64,000 nucleotides of DNA from Talpa occidentalis (taxonomy: Eukaryota > Chordata > Mammalia > Eulipotyphla > Talpidae): positions 38,862,329 to 38,926,328 of the forward strand of contig NW_023601212.1 in assembly GCF_014898055.3 (NCBI RefSeq), given 5' to 3'. Position numbers and translations under genes: made by a program. This document shows, in pieces, positions 1-46,348 of this stretch; the stretch's first letter is position 1; each line of letters starts with the position of its first letter. The notes below the pieces were generated by a model, which saw only the letters and a program-made list of their open reading frames with translations, made no database searches and was not told where the DNA came from.

Positions 1-302
1 GGGGGCGGGGAGGGGCGGGACGGGGCGGAGGAGCCCGGGCTGGCGCCGATCCGGGCGCGGGGCGCTGAGCGCGGAGAGCGCGGCTGGGCACGGAGCAGAG
101 AGCCAGGCGCAGGCAGGAAGCCTCGGCGCCCGGCCCGGGGGCCATCGGCCGGTAGCGCCCCCGGGTCTGTCCCCGGGGCGCAATGGCCCCACCGAGGCCG
201 GGCGCGCCTGCGGGGACCCGGGCGCGTCGGCTGGCGCTCCGCTGAGCGGGGTGCAGCTTGGAGAGGCCGGGGTCTCCCTGGGCTCAGGTGGGGGCCGGCG
301 CC
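1..302 (+). promoter_or_regulatory. PDE4A: CpG-island promoter and 5' UTR of the long PDE4A isoform
   Basis: The stretch is extremely GC-rich with many CpG dinucleotides and GC boxes of the ggggcgggg type at its very start, and no TATA box. It leads directly into the ATG at 303. That fits a CpG-island promoter. The exact transcription start cannot be read from sequence and may lie left of the window. Confidence 0.7.
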
Positions 303-34787
<34,485 letters not shown>

Positions 34788-36177
34788 GCCCCAGCCCTGA
34801 TATCCTGTTACCCTCCCCGCCTCCCTTCACCGCCATCACCCCCCAACCACCTCCTCTACTGCCTCAAAGACTCTTGGGCCTCCTGAGAAAAAAGAAAACA
34901 GAAAAGTGGGGTTTTTTCTCTTTTCTTTTTTTCCCCTTTTCCCCCACCCCCATCCTTGGGGCCTCTTTTTGGAGGTGGGGGCTGGGGAACGAGGGACTGA
35001 GGTCCTGGAAGGGATTTTATTTTTTGAATTTTAATTGTTACATTTTTAGAAAAAGAAAAAAAAAAGAAAAAAAATACCAGGATGAAACACAGCAACTGTA
35101 GATGCTCCTGTTCCCTGCTCCCCTTGTCACCTCCTGTCCCCCACCTCCCCGAGTTCTGTCTTCCGGTCTCTAGGCTCTTTGCCTGGGTCTAAGCAGGCTT
35201 TTCTTCTGAATTTAGGAGGGTCTCTAGAACACAGCCAGGAATAGCCATTCTGGGTGGGGCTGGGCATAGTCACTGTGGAGGCCCCAGCTCCGTCCCTTCT
35301 CAGGCAAGCTGTCCCCCCAAGTCTTCCGCCTCATTTTGCACAAACTCGGCAATACTGACTTGGTCGGGCAGGGGGAGCTGTGCACTTCAGGATGCAGAGG
35401 GGGTGTTAAAGGGACACTGACACCACCTGCCTTTGGTCTGAGGAGGGCCTGCTTTTCCGCCTTTGCTTGCCACGCCCTTCCTCTTCTACATTGGGTTCTG
35501 TTTGAATTTTCTCTGTTTTGTGGGGTGGGCAGCTCCATAGCACACCCCTCCTTTCAGCTGCTTCTCCTTTTGTTTCTGCCTTAATGATTCCCATGGCCAT
35601 AGGAGAAGGGGCCGCAGTGACTCCCACCTGCACCTTTGGTGGGGTGGGGCCAGGCCCAGAACCCCCATCTTGGGAACATGCCCTCTACCCCAGCATCCTC
35701 CAGCCCCCCTCCCAGACCCTGTGCCCTAGGAGGAAGCAATAATGTGTATACCCACACCCCCTTTCTGGGCAGCCCTTCCTTCCCACCCTGGCACCAAAGT
35801 CATTCTCTCGTGTCCCCCCCTTGCCAAGCCTCTCCCTGTCCCCCAACCATTCCCTGAGCAATATGACAGACAGATGCAAGGCTGTTTTTTTCCAAATCAA
35901 GGGGGGACTGTTTGGAAGGAAAGCCCCCCTCCTCTCCTCCCCTCCACTCCTTGGCCCAGTTCTGCAAGTGGGCAGAGCAGGATCTCTCTCTTTCATTGCC
36001 CTCCCCTTCAATTCTGAGCACATGGTACTGTAGCCCCTGCCCCTGCTCTCCTCAACCTTCCATCTGTCTGTCCATCCAGTGGGGTGTACCACCTAATTCC
36101 ACCCCCTTGATGCTGTACAGGGTTCATTTTTGTAGCAAAAGTAGTTTTTGTCCCAGCCGGTGACCGGAGTGGGTCTT

Positions 36178-36262
36178 TTTTCGTTTTTTTTTTTTTTTTT
36201 TTTCTTTTCTTTTCCTTTCTTTCTTTTTTTATTTTTTATTTTGTTTTTTTTTTTTTTTTTTG
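36178..36262. repeat. Poly(T)-rich low-complexity tract in the 3' UTR
   Basis: Runs of T up to about 20 broken by single c, g or a residues, 50 bp before the poly(A) signal. Confidence 0.8.
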
Positions 36263-36311
36263 TATATACTGTAAGGTTGGTTTGTAAATTATTCTAGAGG
36301 CAAAAAGGGAA

Positions 36312-36317
36312 AATAAA
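36312..36317 (+). terminator. PDE4A: PDE4A proximal polyadenylation signal AATAAA
   Basis: Canonical hexamer in gggaaaataaacttgcc, with a GT-containing region downstream (ctgactgacattgtcagg). Confidence 0.75.
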
Positions 36318-36694
36318 CTTGCCGTTCCCTGACTGACATTGTCAGGGGAAGGAGAGGAGGGGGTCTCCCAGAGGGAGAGTCTCCAATCCTGCTGTATTAT
36401 ACAAATTGTACCATAGACTTACCCCCCCCCACCCCCCAGGGTGGACTCTGCTGTTGTTTGATGGGAAGCCGTGTCATAGCAGGGCTGGGAGGACTGGGTG
36501 AAGCCTGCCCCTCCCCCTTCCCCAGGGCTGGGTGGAACTGATCAGAGGGAACCCCACTGCCATCAGGACTCCTCTCCCTGGGAATGGGGGTGTGGGTGGG
36601 GCACAGGACCCCCATGAGCTGCTTGTGTGTTGTCCACTTGACAATTAATCTGTCGGTCTGTTGATCGATAATCAGTCCTTCAATCTTGTCTCCA

Positions 36695-36700
36695 ATTAAA
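36695..36700 (+). terminator. PDE4A: Possible distal PDE4A polyadenylation signal ATTAAA
   Basis: The common variant hexamer lies in ctccaattaaaccaagg about 380 bp past the first signal, followed by T/G-rich sequence (cttgtgacttcctttttc). Use of this site is inferred. Confidence 0.5.
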
Positions 36701-36759
36701 CCAAGGCTTTCGCCGATCTTCCTGGCTCTTGTGACTTCCTTTTTCACCCTGTTTCTGGG

Positions 36760-38925
36760 AGTGCTTCTCTCCAGCAGTCTCTGCTTGGGGTGAGGTGGGG
36801 GTAAAGGAGGGTTCCTTTCCCATTTGCTTCCAGAGTGGCTAGAACTTGAGGGGGTACAGAGAGCTTGATAGGAGGCAGTCCCCAGGCTTCTTCGTCTAGG
36901 TCTAGCACAGGTTGTAAGTAGAGGTTCAGACTACACAGTCTTGACAGGCTAACATACCCAGGGAGGCCTCACTTCTCCTACCTGGAACACTGGCAAACAC
37001 TTGGGTGCTGCTGGAACCTGCAGATCACTCCTAGAGACCTCAAGAAACTTAACTTACGATACCTGCACCACCTGACTCCCAGGTCATCATGTAAGGTCTT
37101 TTGTCAAATTCTGAGGTGCAGACATTAAACTTGATGAACAGGCACAAGAGAATTCACACCTGTAAGTTCCATGAATTTTCAGCATTCTATTTTGGAGTTG
37201 CAGTCCTCACTTGGCATTAAAACAAAGCCAAGAAAATGAACCTGAATATATAAAGGCAGGATTCTGTGTTGTTTCTAGCATGGAAATCTTACGATGGACA
37301 TCAGGCAAGCTGAACTGTCTGAATTCACACAAGATGCTTGGGACTTAAGTCATTTTTCTGACAGGTTTATTAACAAGGTCAGATGAGTGAGTCTCAAATA
37401 TTTTAAAAAATCCACATTTTTGAGTACTGTCAGTTCCACCAATGGAAGCCCATTTTTCCAACCTTTATCAAGCTAATTAACGCGGCCTCCTTTCCACCAG
37501 TAAGATGTTTCTGACATCATGGTGCTAATGAGCAAAACTACCCCAGTGGATAAAGACTTGGATAGGAAGTGTTTGTGATGAGGTTTTTAGATTAGAATAC
37601 TGGCTGCCTTTAGGGTATAATAAACTAAGATAGACACTCACACACAGTGCTTAAAGTGGTTAAGCACAGTGGGGTGTGTAGATGTGTATATTCCCAGTAT
37701 GTGTGTTCTGAAACAATGAGGTCAAGCTTCCTTGGACCAATGATAAGAATGCTGTCCAACACAGGATCCACTAGCAACACGTGACTTTGGGATGTGTCTA
37801 GAACAACTGAGAAACCAGAGTTTTAATTTTCCTTCACATTAGGTAGCCACATGCAGCCAGTGGCTGCTGTATCCATTGCTAGGTTCTAGAACTTAAGTGA
37901 GAGAATGAATGTAGAGGGTTTAGTGCAAAGGTTTGCCTGCTTGACTGACTTAAAGATTCACAGTGGATAATCTGACCCAGAGGAGTGGGGGCCAATCTGG
38001 ACCCAGAGGGGAGAAGCAAAATTGGAAAACTAGGTAAAAGTTTCCAGGGAATCTGAACTTTGTGCAAGAAGCAAAAAGGAGACACATATTCCCGAGGGTG
38101 TTTCAAAGGGAGGCTGAGTCGGGGAAAGGCTGTAGGTTTGGGGGTCAGGAGGTGACAGCACCAACCCCAGACTGCAGGGGTTGACTGAGTGGTCTTGGGT
38201 GAGACTTTCTGCTCTGGGCCTCAGTTTCCCCAAGTGTAAAAGGGCAAGTATGATGATCCAAATGCCTCCTGTGTTGGGACAGGGTGGCAGGCAGAGAAAG
38301 TGGGTCAGAGGGCAGAGGTGGCATATGATCATCAGCTGGCTCTTTAAAATTCTCCCAGTAGGGAGTTCGTCTTCCTTCAGGCGAAAGTGACCAAGGGCAG
38401 TAACAAGGGCATGACAGCAAACCTTGTCACCTAAACAGGGTGGGGGGTCTGGGGAATGGGTGCAGTAGCTTCATTCTCTGAAGCCAACATCAGTCACTTG
38501 CCAGCTATGTGGTCTTGGGCAAATGGCTTCTCCTCTCCCGGCGTGTATGTCCAGAGCTCTGCCTTGAGCTAAACTCTTTAGACAGATTATCTTATCAACT
38601 CTCCAGGGGTCCTTGAGATTTGCACTATCGTACATTTTACAGGTGAGGAAAGTGAGGCCAAGAAGTGATCTCACAGTGTTGGGAAAATTCAGAGAAATAA
38701 GGTCTGCTCTACAATGATAGTTGCCTGGATACTTTTATGTTATCACTACTTTATTTCATATGTACAAAATCTTGAGATGTGGGTAATATTTTCCCTTGCT
38801 CACAGCATAAAAAAAATAAACACTTAAATTGGCAAATAATGAAAAGGCAGCCCATTCTCAGGTGGGTAAAGCAGTCAGACCTTGTCAGGCCTGGTGGCAG
38901 TGGGCACATCCAGCTTTCCTAGAGT
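36760..38925. other. Intergenic sequence between PDE4A and KEAP1
   Basis: Mostly unique. MIR-like pieces occur at 38190-38260 (cctcagtttccccaagtgta) and 38490-38700. No exon pattern seen. Confidence 0.45.
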
Positions 38926-39300
38926 GCTCTATGTTTAATCAAAGATAGAACAACAGCACATGCATTTTGACCCAGCTATTACAGCTTTAAAAATACTTAA
39001 GGAAACAATTGAATAAAAACCTAAAAGTGCTGATTACAAAATGTCCATTCTAGTGTTGGTCAACGTAGTGCAGAATTACTAAGAACCCAGAATTACTAAG
39101 AACCCAGATGTCCAATAATGGAGTCACAAAATGAAGCATTACCCACCGGACATCATAATATGCAGCCATTAAAAATGAGTTGGACTTACATTTACTGAAA
39201 TGACAAGATGTTCAAAGATGTTCAGTTTAAAGAGTAGGTTTCAAAACGTTCTGCATTACGGGATTCTACTAAGAATTATGTGCATACAAAAGACAGCAGA
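38926..39300 (+). mobile_element. L1-like remnant, sense
   Basis: A-rich, with cagctattacagctttaaaa, gatgtccaataatggagtca and gcagccattaaaaatgagtt following the order of old L1 3' ORF2 sequence. An 18-bp unit (agaattactaagaaccca) is perfectly duplicated at 39071-39106. Confidence 0.55.
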
Positions 39301-39599
39301 TTTTAACGAGATTTGCATTTTCTGTTCAGCAGTCTTTGATATTTTTTGAAAGTCTGCGGTGAGGATGAATTACATTTATAACTAGGGGGAAAGTTACTTT
39401 ATAGTCAAGGGAAAGGAGTAATAGCCGGCATTTGAGATTAGGGAGGCACAAAAACGTGGCAGATAAGCAGAGACTCTGTGTTCAGCTTGGCTGGATTCTG
39501 GTTCCAACTCTTGCCAGGTAATGAACCGGGATGGTCTGAAGAGGTGACTTACTGCCTCCGTTTCCCTTGCTGTAAAATGCAAACAAAAAATCTGTGATT

Positions 39600-39923
39600 G
39601 GGCCTCCCCGGTGGCGCATCGGTTGAGCGCTGGGTTGCAAAGCTGCCCGCAGCCTCTGCAGCGCCGGTTCGATCCCCGGCTGCTCCCCGGCTGCTCCCCG
39701 GCCACCGGAGGAGGGTCCCACATAGCGCGCAGACCTCTCCTGCCGCCCGCTGCTCCCCTCAGCAGTGTACTTTGGTCCTTCTGCCTGTTCTGCTCCCCGC
39801 TCTGGCTCGGTGAATTCTCTCACCCTCCTGCGCTTCTGACTGTACCCAGTGCTTGTATAAATAAAATAAATCTTTAAAAATAAATAAATAAAGAGCTTTT
39901 AAATAAATAAATAAAGTAATTAA
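39600..39923 (+). mobile_element. tRNA-derived SINE, type 1
   Basis: Sense copy from ggcctccccggtggcgcatc, with an extra repeat of the segment ggctgctcccc. The tail is an expanded (aaat)n run. Target-site duplication aaaaaatctgtgat on both sides. Confidence 0.93.
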
Positions 39924-40073
39924 AAAAAATCTGTGATGTTTACCTAGCGATTACTATGTTCCAGGCATTGATTTACGTAAAGTATTGCACTTCATTCTCA
40001 CAACAGCTCTATAAAGCTGGTACTAGTGTAAAGTGGGTCGTGGGAGAAGACAGGGCAGGGAGCGCCAACCACG

Positions 40074-40090
40074 AGTGCCCCCTAGCGTGG
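40074..40090 (-). promoter_or_regulatory. Candidate CTCF-like site (weaker)
   Basis: Reverse complement contains cgctagggggcact, fitting the AGGGGGC core, with mismatches in the left part of the motif. Confidence 0.35.
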
Positions 40091-40178
40091 GATTGGGGAG
40101 TTACAGGGCGAACAGAAGGGCGCCTCCGCACAGACCAGGTGGGAGGCGTGGCGAGGATGCACCTCTTTGCGCACTATG

Positions 40179-40219
40179 ATTGGTTGTCATGGTTGTCAAT
40201 AGCTGGAAAACCAACCAAT
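40179..40219. promoter_or_regulatory. Paired inverted CCAAT boxes in a small CpG-rich patch
   Basis: attggttg at 40179 and caaccaat at 40212 form a perfect 8-bp inverted pair, each an NF-Y type CCAAT box. Flanked by CpG-rich sequence (gaggcgcggccgc). Promoter or enhancer role is inferred. Confidence 0.4.
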
Positions 40220-40982
40220 GAGAGGCGCGGCCGCTTTAGTATCTGAAGGCTGAGAAATAACCTCTGCTTGGCAACATTTACTTTTCCCTTGTCCCTTTCC
40301 CATTCCACATCTAAGTGTGGTGTGCTGTGTTCATTTGTACAGATATTTCCTTCTTTGGTGGTCCTAAAAGGGTTAGTCCCTGAAGGGCTCATTTAATGTT
40401 GTCCATTTTCTTGGGTATTTCTGCCTTCTACTTCCCCATTGCTTCCGATCCATCTTCCCTGTTTTTATTCTGAGCCTGACTCTCCCGGTTGCTTTTGCAT
40501 TTCTTCCCTCCTGTGATGATGGCGGAGTTTGAGGGAGTCAGCCTGAACCACTGGCCCTCTCCTCTCCAGCAGGAACAGTGGCGTGCTTATGACATGGCCC
40601 TAAATAGAGCAAAGACCTGAAGTTCTGTGTCTTCCCACCGCCTTTCTCCTGCCTTCTTTATCTCCCTCCAATCTTTCCATTTCAGCCATTTTTCTACTTT
40701 AAATACTGTGCTACTTAACTGTAAGAGTGAAAGAATTGGAAGTACTATTAACGTGTAGAATTCCTGTTAACTCTGTACGCAAATTATCTTACAGTTGATC
40801 CCTGACATTCCCACCTGACAAATCCAGAGCCTTGCAAAGTCATGACCATTTAATCATATAACTAGTTTGCAACATCTGGTCCAAGGTGTGGAGGGGGTGA
40901 TGTTCTTACCCCTAGCAGGAATTTTTCTGTTATGAGTTCTCCAGATTGCTCTTGAATCCCAGGGGCTTGCTGTATTTATTAT

Positions 40983-41255
40983 TTTTTTTTTTTTTTAAAG
41001 ATTTATTTATGCATACAAGAGCTGGGGTATAGGCCAGAGATGTGGGGGGTGAGAGGATTCACCAGAGACAGAGTGGGGAACAGAACAGGCAGACTGACGG
41101 AAGTACACTGCTGAGGGGAGCAGCGGGCGAGACAGGAGAGGTCTGCTGCGCCATATGGGTTTCTTCCTGGCCGGCCGGGGATCGAACTTGTGCTGCAGAG
41201 GCTGCGGATTGCTTCATAGTGCGGTGCTTAACCCCTTGCGCCACCAGGGAGGCCC
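40983..41255 (-). mobile_element. tRNA-derived SINE, type 2
   Basis: Antisense, near-consensus copy with duplication ggcttgctgtattta on both sides. Confidence 0.93.
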
Positions 41256-41616
41256 AAGGCTTGCTGTATTTAAAACAAAAACAAACAAACAAAAAAACCC
41301 TCCTAACAGTATATTCATTATTTCCCTTTTCTAACTGCTGTCTTTCCCACAAAGAGAACATTGGTATTTCTACATTACAGTTGCCTTTTTAAAAACAAGC
41401 AGCACAAATAACCCAGAGGACTGAGTGGACTGGAGGTGCTAGACCCTCCAGAGGGAGGCTGGTGAGGGGATCTTGGTGTCACTCCCTCCGTGAAAGTGAC
41501 CTAGTGTTGTTCTCATGGTCTCTGTCTTAGGTGGACCTGGTGTCATCTTCCCTTCCTGAGGGCATCCAAAGGTGTCAGTCCAGTCCCCTTTCTTTCTTTC
41601 TTTCTTTTTTTTAAAG

Positions 41617-41895
41617 ACTTTTTTTTTTTTAAGGTTAACTTTGATTTATTTATACAAGCACTGGGTACAGTGAGAAGCACGGGAGGGTGAGAGAATTCAC
41701 CAGAGCCAGAGCGGGGAGCAGAGCAGGCAGAAGGACCGAAGCACACTGCTGAGGGGAGCAGCGGGCAGCAGGAGAGGTCTGCACGCGGTACTAAAGCGGC
41801 CGCGCCTCTGGTGGCCAGGGAGCAGTCGCAGTCGGGGATCCACTGCCGGCAGCTTCGCAACCCAGCGCTCAACCGCTGAGCCACCGGGGAGGCCC
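41617..41895 (-). mobile_element. tRNA-derived SINE, type 1
   Basis: Antisense copy, with the tail next to a ttctttctttctttc run. Target duplication tcagtcccctttctt. Confidence 0.93.
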
Positions 41896-42227
41896 ATCAG
41901 TCCCCTTTCTTAATGGGGCCCTAACATTGTCCTTCCTGAGAATACCAGGGTCATCCCCAGAATGGTACCTGCTTCCTCAAGGACCCCCAGTTGTTTCTCC
42001 TTCCTGAAAAGGGGTGTGGCATGTCCCTCCCTTTCTTGAGGGTTTGCTGTCATTACCACCCCCACACCCTGAAGAAGGGACCCATTACTCCCCCCTTTTT
42101 CTGAGGAAGACCCACCTCCCTTCCTTCCCACAAGGGTTTCAGAGGTTCCCATACAAATGAGAAGTCTCACCTCTTGCACTTCTCTGCCTCCCAGCTGGGG
42201 GGAGGGGTAAGGCAAGACTCAGCTCAA

Positions 42228-42497
42228 GGGCCTCCCTGGTGGCCCAAGGGGTTAAGCGCCATACTATGAAGCAATCCATAGCCTCTGCAGCACGAATTCC
42301 ATCCCCAGCAGCCAGGGAGAAACCCACATGGCCAGGCAGACCTCTCCTGTCTCTCCCGCTGCTCCCCTCAGCAGCATACTTCAGTCAGTCTGCCTGTTCT
42401 GTTCCAGACTCTGTCTCTGGTGAATCCTCTCACCTCCGCATCTCTGGCCTGTACCCCAGCTCTTGTATGCATAAATAAATAAACCTTAAAAAAAAAA
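42228..42497 (+). mobile_element. tRNA-derived SINE, type 2
   Basis: Sense copy with duplication actcagctcaag on both sides. Confidence 0.93.
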
Positions 42498-43062
42498 CTC
42501 AGCTCAAGCTGAAAGTATTGGGGGTGGGGAGAGTGATATTGATTGCTAAAGGAACTCACCATGTCACATGAGAAATCATTTAAGGAACTGGGGCTGTTTC
42601 TTTTAAAATGGGAGCCACAGGAAGGAGCTAAAGTTGCCTTAAAGTATTTATTAATACTTTAATACACAGTTTCTGACATCTCAGAAGCTGGTTATTGAGT
42701 GACTGGATATGCAGGGCTGTCACCTGGGAGAGGTATTACTTTGTTCCACAAAATCCCAAGAGATATGATGGTAACAATTAGAAGGAAGCCAAAAAGGATT
42801 CCTTGGGTCACACTGAAATTCTAACAAGCTGAGTAGTTCTACTCTTGCACAGAGCTGGCAAAATCCAGACCCTTATAAAGCATCTGGAAGACTCCAAGGC
42901 CATTCATCCTGTAAATCTTTATTGTATATCCATTGTAACCAGAAATTTCTCTACTCAGCATTCATGTGAAGCTCCTAGTGTGTCTTAGTAAGTAAAACGG
43001 TGAACAAGACAGAAGAATAGAAGAATATGATGAAGACCATCCAACAAATGTTGTTTATGACT

Positions 43063-43290
43063 TTTTTAAAAAAAAAAGATTTATTTATGCATATAAGAGC
43101 TGGGGTACAGGCCAGAGGTGTGGGGTGTGAGAGGATTCACCAGAGACAGAGCAGGGAACAGAACAGGCAGATTGACCGAAGTACACTGCTGAGGGGAGCA
43201 GCGGGCGAGTCAGGAGAGGTCTGCTGCACCATGTGGGTTGCTCACAGACAGCTTCATAGGTCTTAACCCCTTGCACCACCAGGGAGGCCC
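43063..43290 (-). mobile_element. tRNA-derived SINE, type 2, with internal deletion of the B-box region
   Basis: Antisense; sequence between gggttgctc and acagcttcatagg is missing. Duplication tgtttatgactttt on both sides. Confidence 0.9.
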
Positions 43291-43975
43291 TGTTTATGAC
43301 TTTTGCAAACTACTTGTTCCTAGGGCACTTTTCAGGGTCCATTAATGAGCAACCATGCAAATATCTGTCTCCCACCAGTTGATTACACATGAGGAGGAAA
43401 GAAACCATGTCTTCTGCTTGCAGTTGTATCTGCAGAAGCCTGGAACATGGTAGGCACTGAAATATTTGAAGTATTTGTTGCCTGTCTCACTCTTTACTTG
43501 GTGAATTCTTAAAGAAATGAGGAAATGGTCAGGGAAGGTGAAAAATAATGAGTAAGGGGAAGCCATAGGCTACAGATGAAAGACACAATGACACAATTGC
43601 TGAGACTTCAAGAAGAAATACCAATGTCTTGGCTAATGCTATTCAATTTTCCTGATCCTGAAACTGAGCATGAAGGCAAAGAGGCAGCTTAGGCTACTTA
43701 GTTTTGAATTACCTACCAAAGCTGTTTAGATCAACTGACTTTATCCCAGAGGATCCTGAAATCATAATTTGAAAAAGCATTCTTGGAGATCTTGCTTAAA
43801 ATTTGACAAATAAAATCAGTTACAACCCTGAGGTGGTACAGGGGCTCATAGGGGGAAGAGTTCTTCAAACAGTGTGCTTCCTGAATGCATTTAGAGTTGT
43901 ATTTGATTTATAAAAAATACAAGTATTTTCCAGAAATTTTGAGTGCTGCTAATTTAAAAAATAAGAACAAGCCAA

Positions 43976-44256
43976 GGGGCCTCTCTGGTGATCCAGGGGT
44001 TAAAGTCTCAGTGCTATAAAGCTATTGCCAGCCATTGCAGCATGAGTTCGATCCCCGGCCAGGGAGCTACCCATATGGCACACATAGCAGACCTCTCCTG
44101 TCTCGCCCACTGCTCCCCTCGGCAGTGTATTTTAGTAGATCTGCCTATTCTGCTCCCCACTCTATCTCTGCTGAATCCTTTTACTCCCTGCACCTCTGGC
44201 CTAAGCCCCAGTTCTTATATGCATACATAAATAAAAATAATTTTTTTTAAATAAAA
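43976..44256 (+). mobile_element. tRNA-derived SINE, type 2
   Basis: Sense copy with duplication aaaagaacaagyyaagg on both sides. Confidence 0.92.
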
Positions 44257-44361
44257 AGAACAAGTTAAGGTCAGGACATTCTACACCCTGAGGTTCCTAC
44301 CTTGCTCCTTCCTAACTTTCCTCTCTGGAAATATGGATAGTTCTTCTTTTCACTCAGCGGT

Positions 44362-44378
44362 CCATAAGAGGGCGCTGC
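44362..44378 (+). promoter_or_regulatory. Candidate CTCF site
   Basis: ccataagagggcgctgc matches the CTCF core (AGAGGGCGCTG). Lies between two SINEs in the intergenic region. Binding is inferred. Confidence 0.5.
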
Positions 44379-44454
44379 ACTCCCTTCAAAGCTCACTGCC
44401 TGTATCAGCACTGGGGAAACTGGGTAGCTACAAACCCATCAGAAAATAAGGTGA

Positions 44455-44735
44455 GGACCTCCCCGGTGACGCAGCGGTTGAGCGCTGGGTTGCGAAGCTG
44501 CCCGCAGCCTCTGCAGTGACGGTCCGATTCCCGGTTGCTCCCCGGTCACCGGCGGAGGGTCCCGCATGGCGCGCAGACCTCTCCTGCCGCCCGCTGCTCC
44601 CCTCAGCAGTGTACCTCGGTTTCTGCTGCCTGCTCTGCGCCCTGCTCTGGCTTGGTGAATTCTCTCACCCTCCCACGCTTCTGACTGTACCCAGTGCTTT
44701 ATTATAAATAAATAAATGTCTTAAAAAAAAAAAAA
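44455..44735 (+). mobile_element. tRNA-derived SINE, type 1
   Basis: Sense copy with duplication agaaaataaggtga on both sides. Confidence 0.92.
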
Positions 44736-44817
44736 AGAAAATAAGGTGAATTGGTGCAAGCACTGAATTTTTACAGGTAATGAGAGCCAGTGAGGCACTT
44801 TAAGAAATGCAAATAAA

Positions 44818-45119
44818 GGGCCTCCCCGGTGGCGCAGCGGTTGAGCGCTGGGTTACGAAGCTGCGCTCAGCCTCTGCAGCGCCGGTTTGCTCCCCGGCCA
44901 CCGGAGGAGGGTCCCACATGGCGCGCAGACCTCTCCTGCCGCCCGCTGCTCCCCTCAGCAGTGTACTTCAGTCCTTCTGTCTGCTCTGCTCCCCACTCTG
45001 GCTCTGGTGAATTCTCTCACCCTCCCGTGCTTCTGACTGTACCCAGTGCTTGTATAAACAACAAAAAAAAAATAAATAAAATAAATAAATAAAGCATGCC
45101 TCTAAAAAATAAAAAAAAA
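44818..45119 (+). mobile_element. tRNA-derived SINE, type 1
   Basis: Sense copy with B-box region shortened to gccggtttgctccccgg. Duplication gaa(a/t)gcaaataaag on both sides. Confidence 0.92.
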
Positions 45120-45243
45120 GGAATGCAAATAAAGTGTTTTGTAGTCATTAAATGTCATTGTCATTCTTCCTTAACAATCTTGATCATTCAGATTAACATT
45201 AACATTTAAGGTTTCCAGTATTTACCTCATTCCTAGTCAATAA

Positions 45244-45461
45244 AGGGCCTCCCTGGTGGCGCAAGGGGTTAAGCACAGCACTGTGAAGCTATCCACAGCC
45301 TCTGTAGCTCCTCTCCTGTCTCCTCTGCTGTTCCCCTCAGCAGTGTATTTCAGTAGATCTGCCTGTTCTGCTCCCCCATCTCTGGTGAATCCTTTTATTT
45401 CCTGCACCTCTGCCCTACACCCCAGTTCTTCTGTGCAAAAATAAATAAAATATTTTAAAAA
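45244..45461 (+). mobile_element. tRNA-derived SINE, type 2, lacking the B box
   Basis: Sense copy; sequence jumps from cagcctctgtagctc to ctctcctgtctcc, deleting the Pol III B box and following segment. Confidence 0.85.
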
Positions 45462-45778
45462 GAAATGTAATTTTTGGCACCCACTTACTGAACAAGAGCC
45501 CTCTGAATATCCAATATCCACTTAGGATTCAAACAAACATATAGCAAATTAGGTATGGAAAGGAGTTTCCTGAACTTGATAAAGCTTCCAGCAAAACTTA
45601 AGGCACAGAGTACAGAAAATCTTTGGGCAATGACAAATCTTTGGGCAAATCTGAGAAAATCTCAGATTTCAAAGTGGAACATTGGAAGCAACCACCTTAC
45701 AGTTAGGAATATGCACATTATGAAAACTACTAGTCAACACTGTACAGAATGTCTTAGCTAATGTGGTAAGAAAAGACA

Positions 45779-46063
45779 GACCTCCCTGGTGGCACAGGTG
45801 TTAAAGACGCAGCCACTATCAAGTTATCGCCAGCTACAGCAGCACTAGTTTGATGAGTTCGATCCCGCAGGCCAGGGAGCTAACACACATGGCGCAGCAG
45901 ACCTCTCGTGTAGTTCCCACTGCTCCCCTCAGCAGTGTATTTCAGTAGATCTGCCTGTTCTGCTCCCCATTCTGTCTCTGGTGACTCCTTTCACCACTAC
46001 CACCCCCACCTCTGGCCTATACCCCAGTTCTTGTACACATAAATAAATCAATCCTTAAAATGA
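45779..46063 (+). mobile_element. tRNA-derived SINE, type 2
   Basis: Sense copy beginning cctccctggtggcacaggtg, with a small duplication at gtttgatgagttcgatccc around the B box. Flanking (g/a)aaagacara similarity. Confidence 0.87.
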
Positions 46064-46348
46064 AAAGGAAAGACAAATTAGTGGTGTAATTTGTGGTATA
46101 ATTGGAAAAGATTTGCAAGTGATTTGACTATCTTCTGGGGGAAAAATGAAGTTAGGAAAACAATGGTTGGTGGAAGATCAAAATATATCAACAACTTTCC
46201 CATATGCCCAAAATATGAATTTAAGTTGAATACCCAAAATACCGATAGTAACAACACCTAGAATCTCCCATGATTTAGAATATGCAAAGCCTCTTGTGGA
46301 GAAATTATAAAGCTTTCTTGAGGACAGCAAAGAAGACTTCAAAAAATA

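Larger units (their letters stand above)
34788..36335 (+). other. PDE4A: PDE4A 3' UTR
   Basis: GC-rich then T-rich non-coding sequence following the stop. It contains an A-rich/T-rich patch at 35030-35080 and a long T-rich run at 36178-36262, and reaches AATAAA at 36312. The end just beyond that signal is inferred. Confidence 0.8.

Noticed and set aside
258..302. In-frame extension of the PDE4A long isoform upstream of the ATG at 303
   Set aside because: The first codon of the extension is TTG; the ATG at 303 has good context and matches the known N-terminus.
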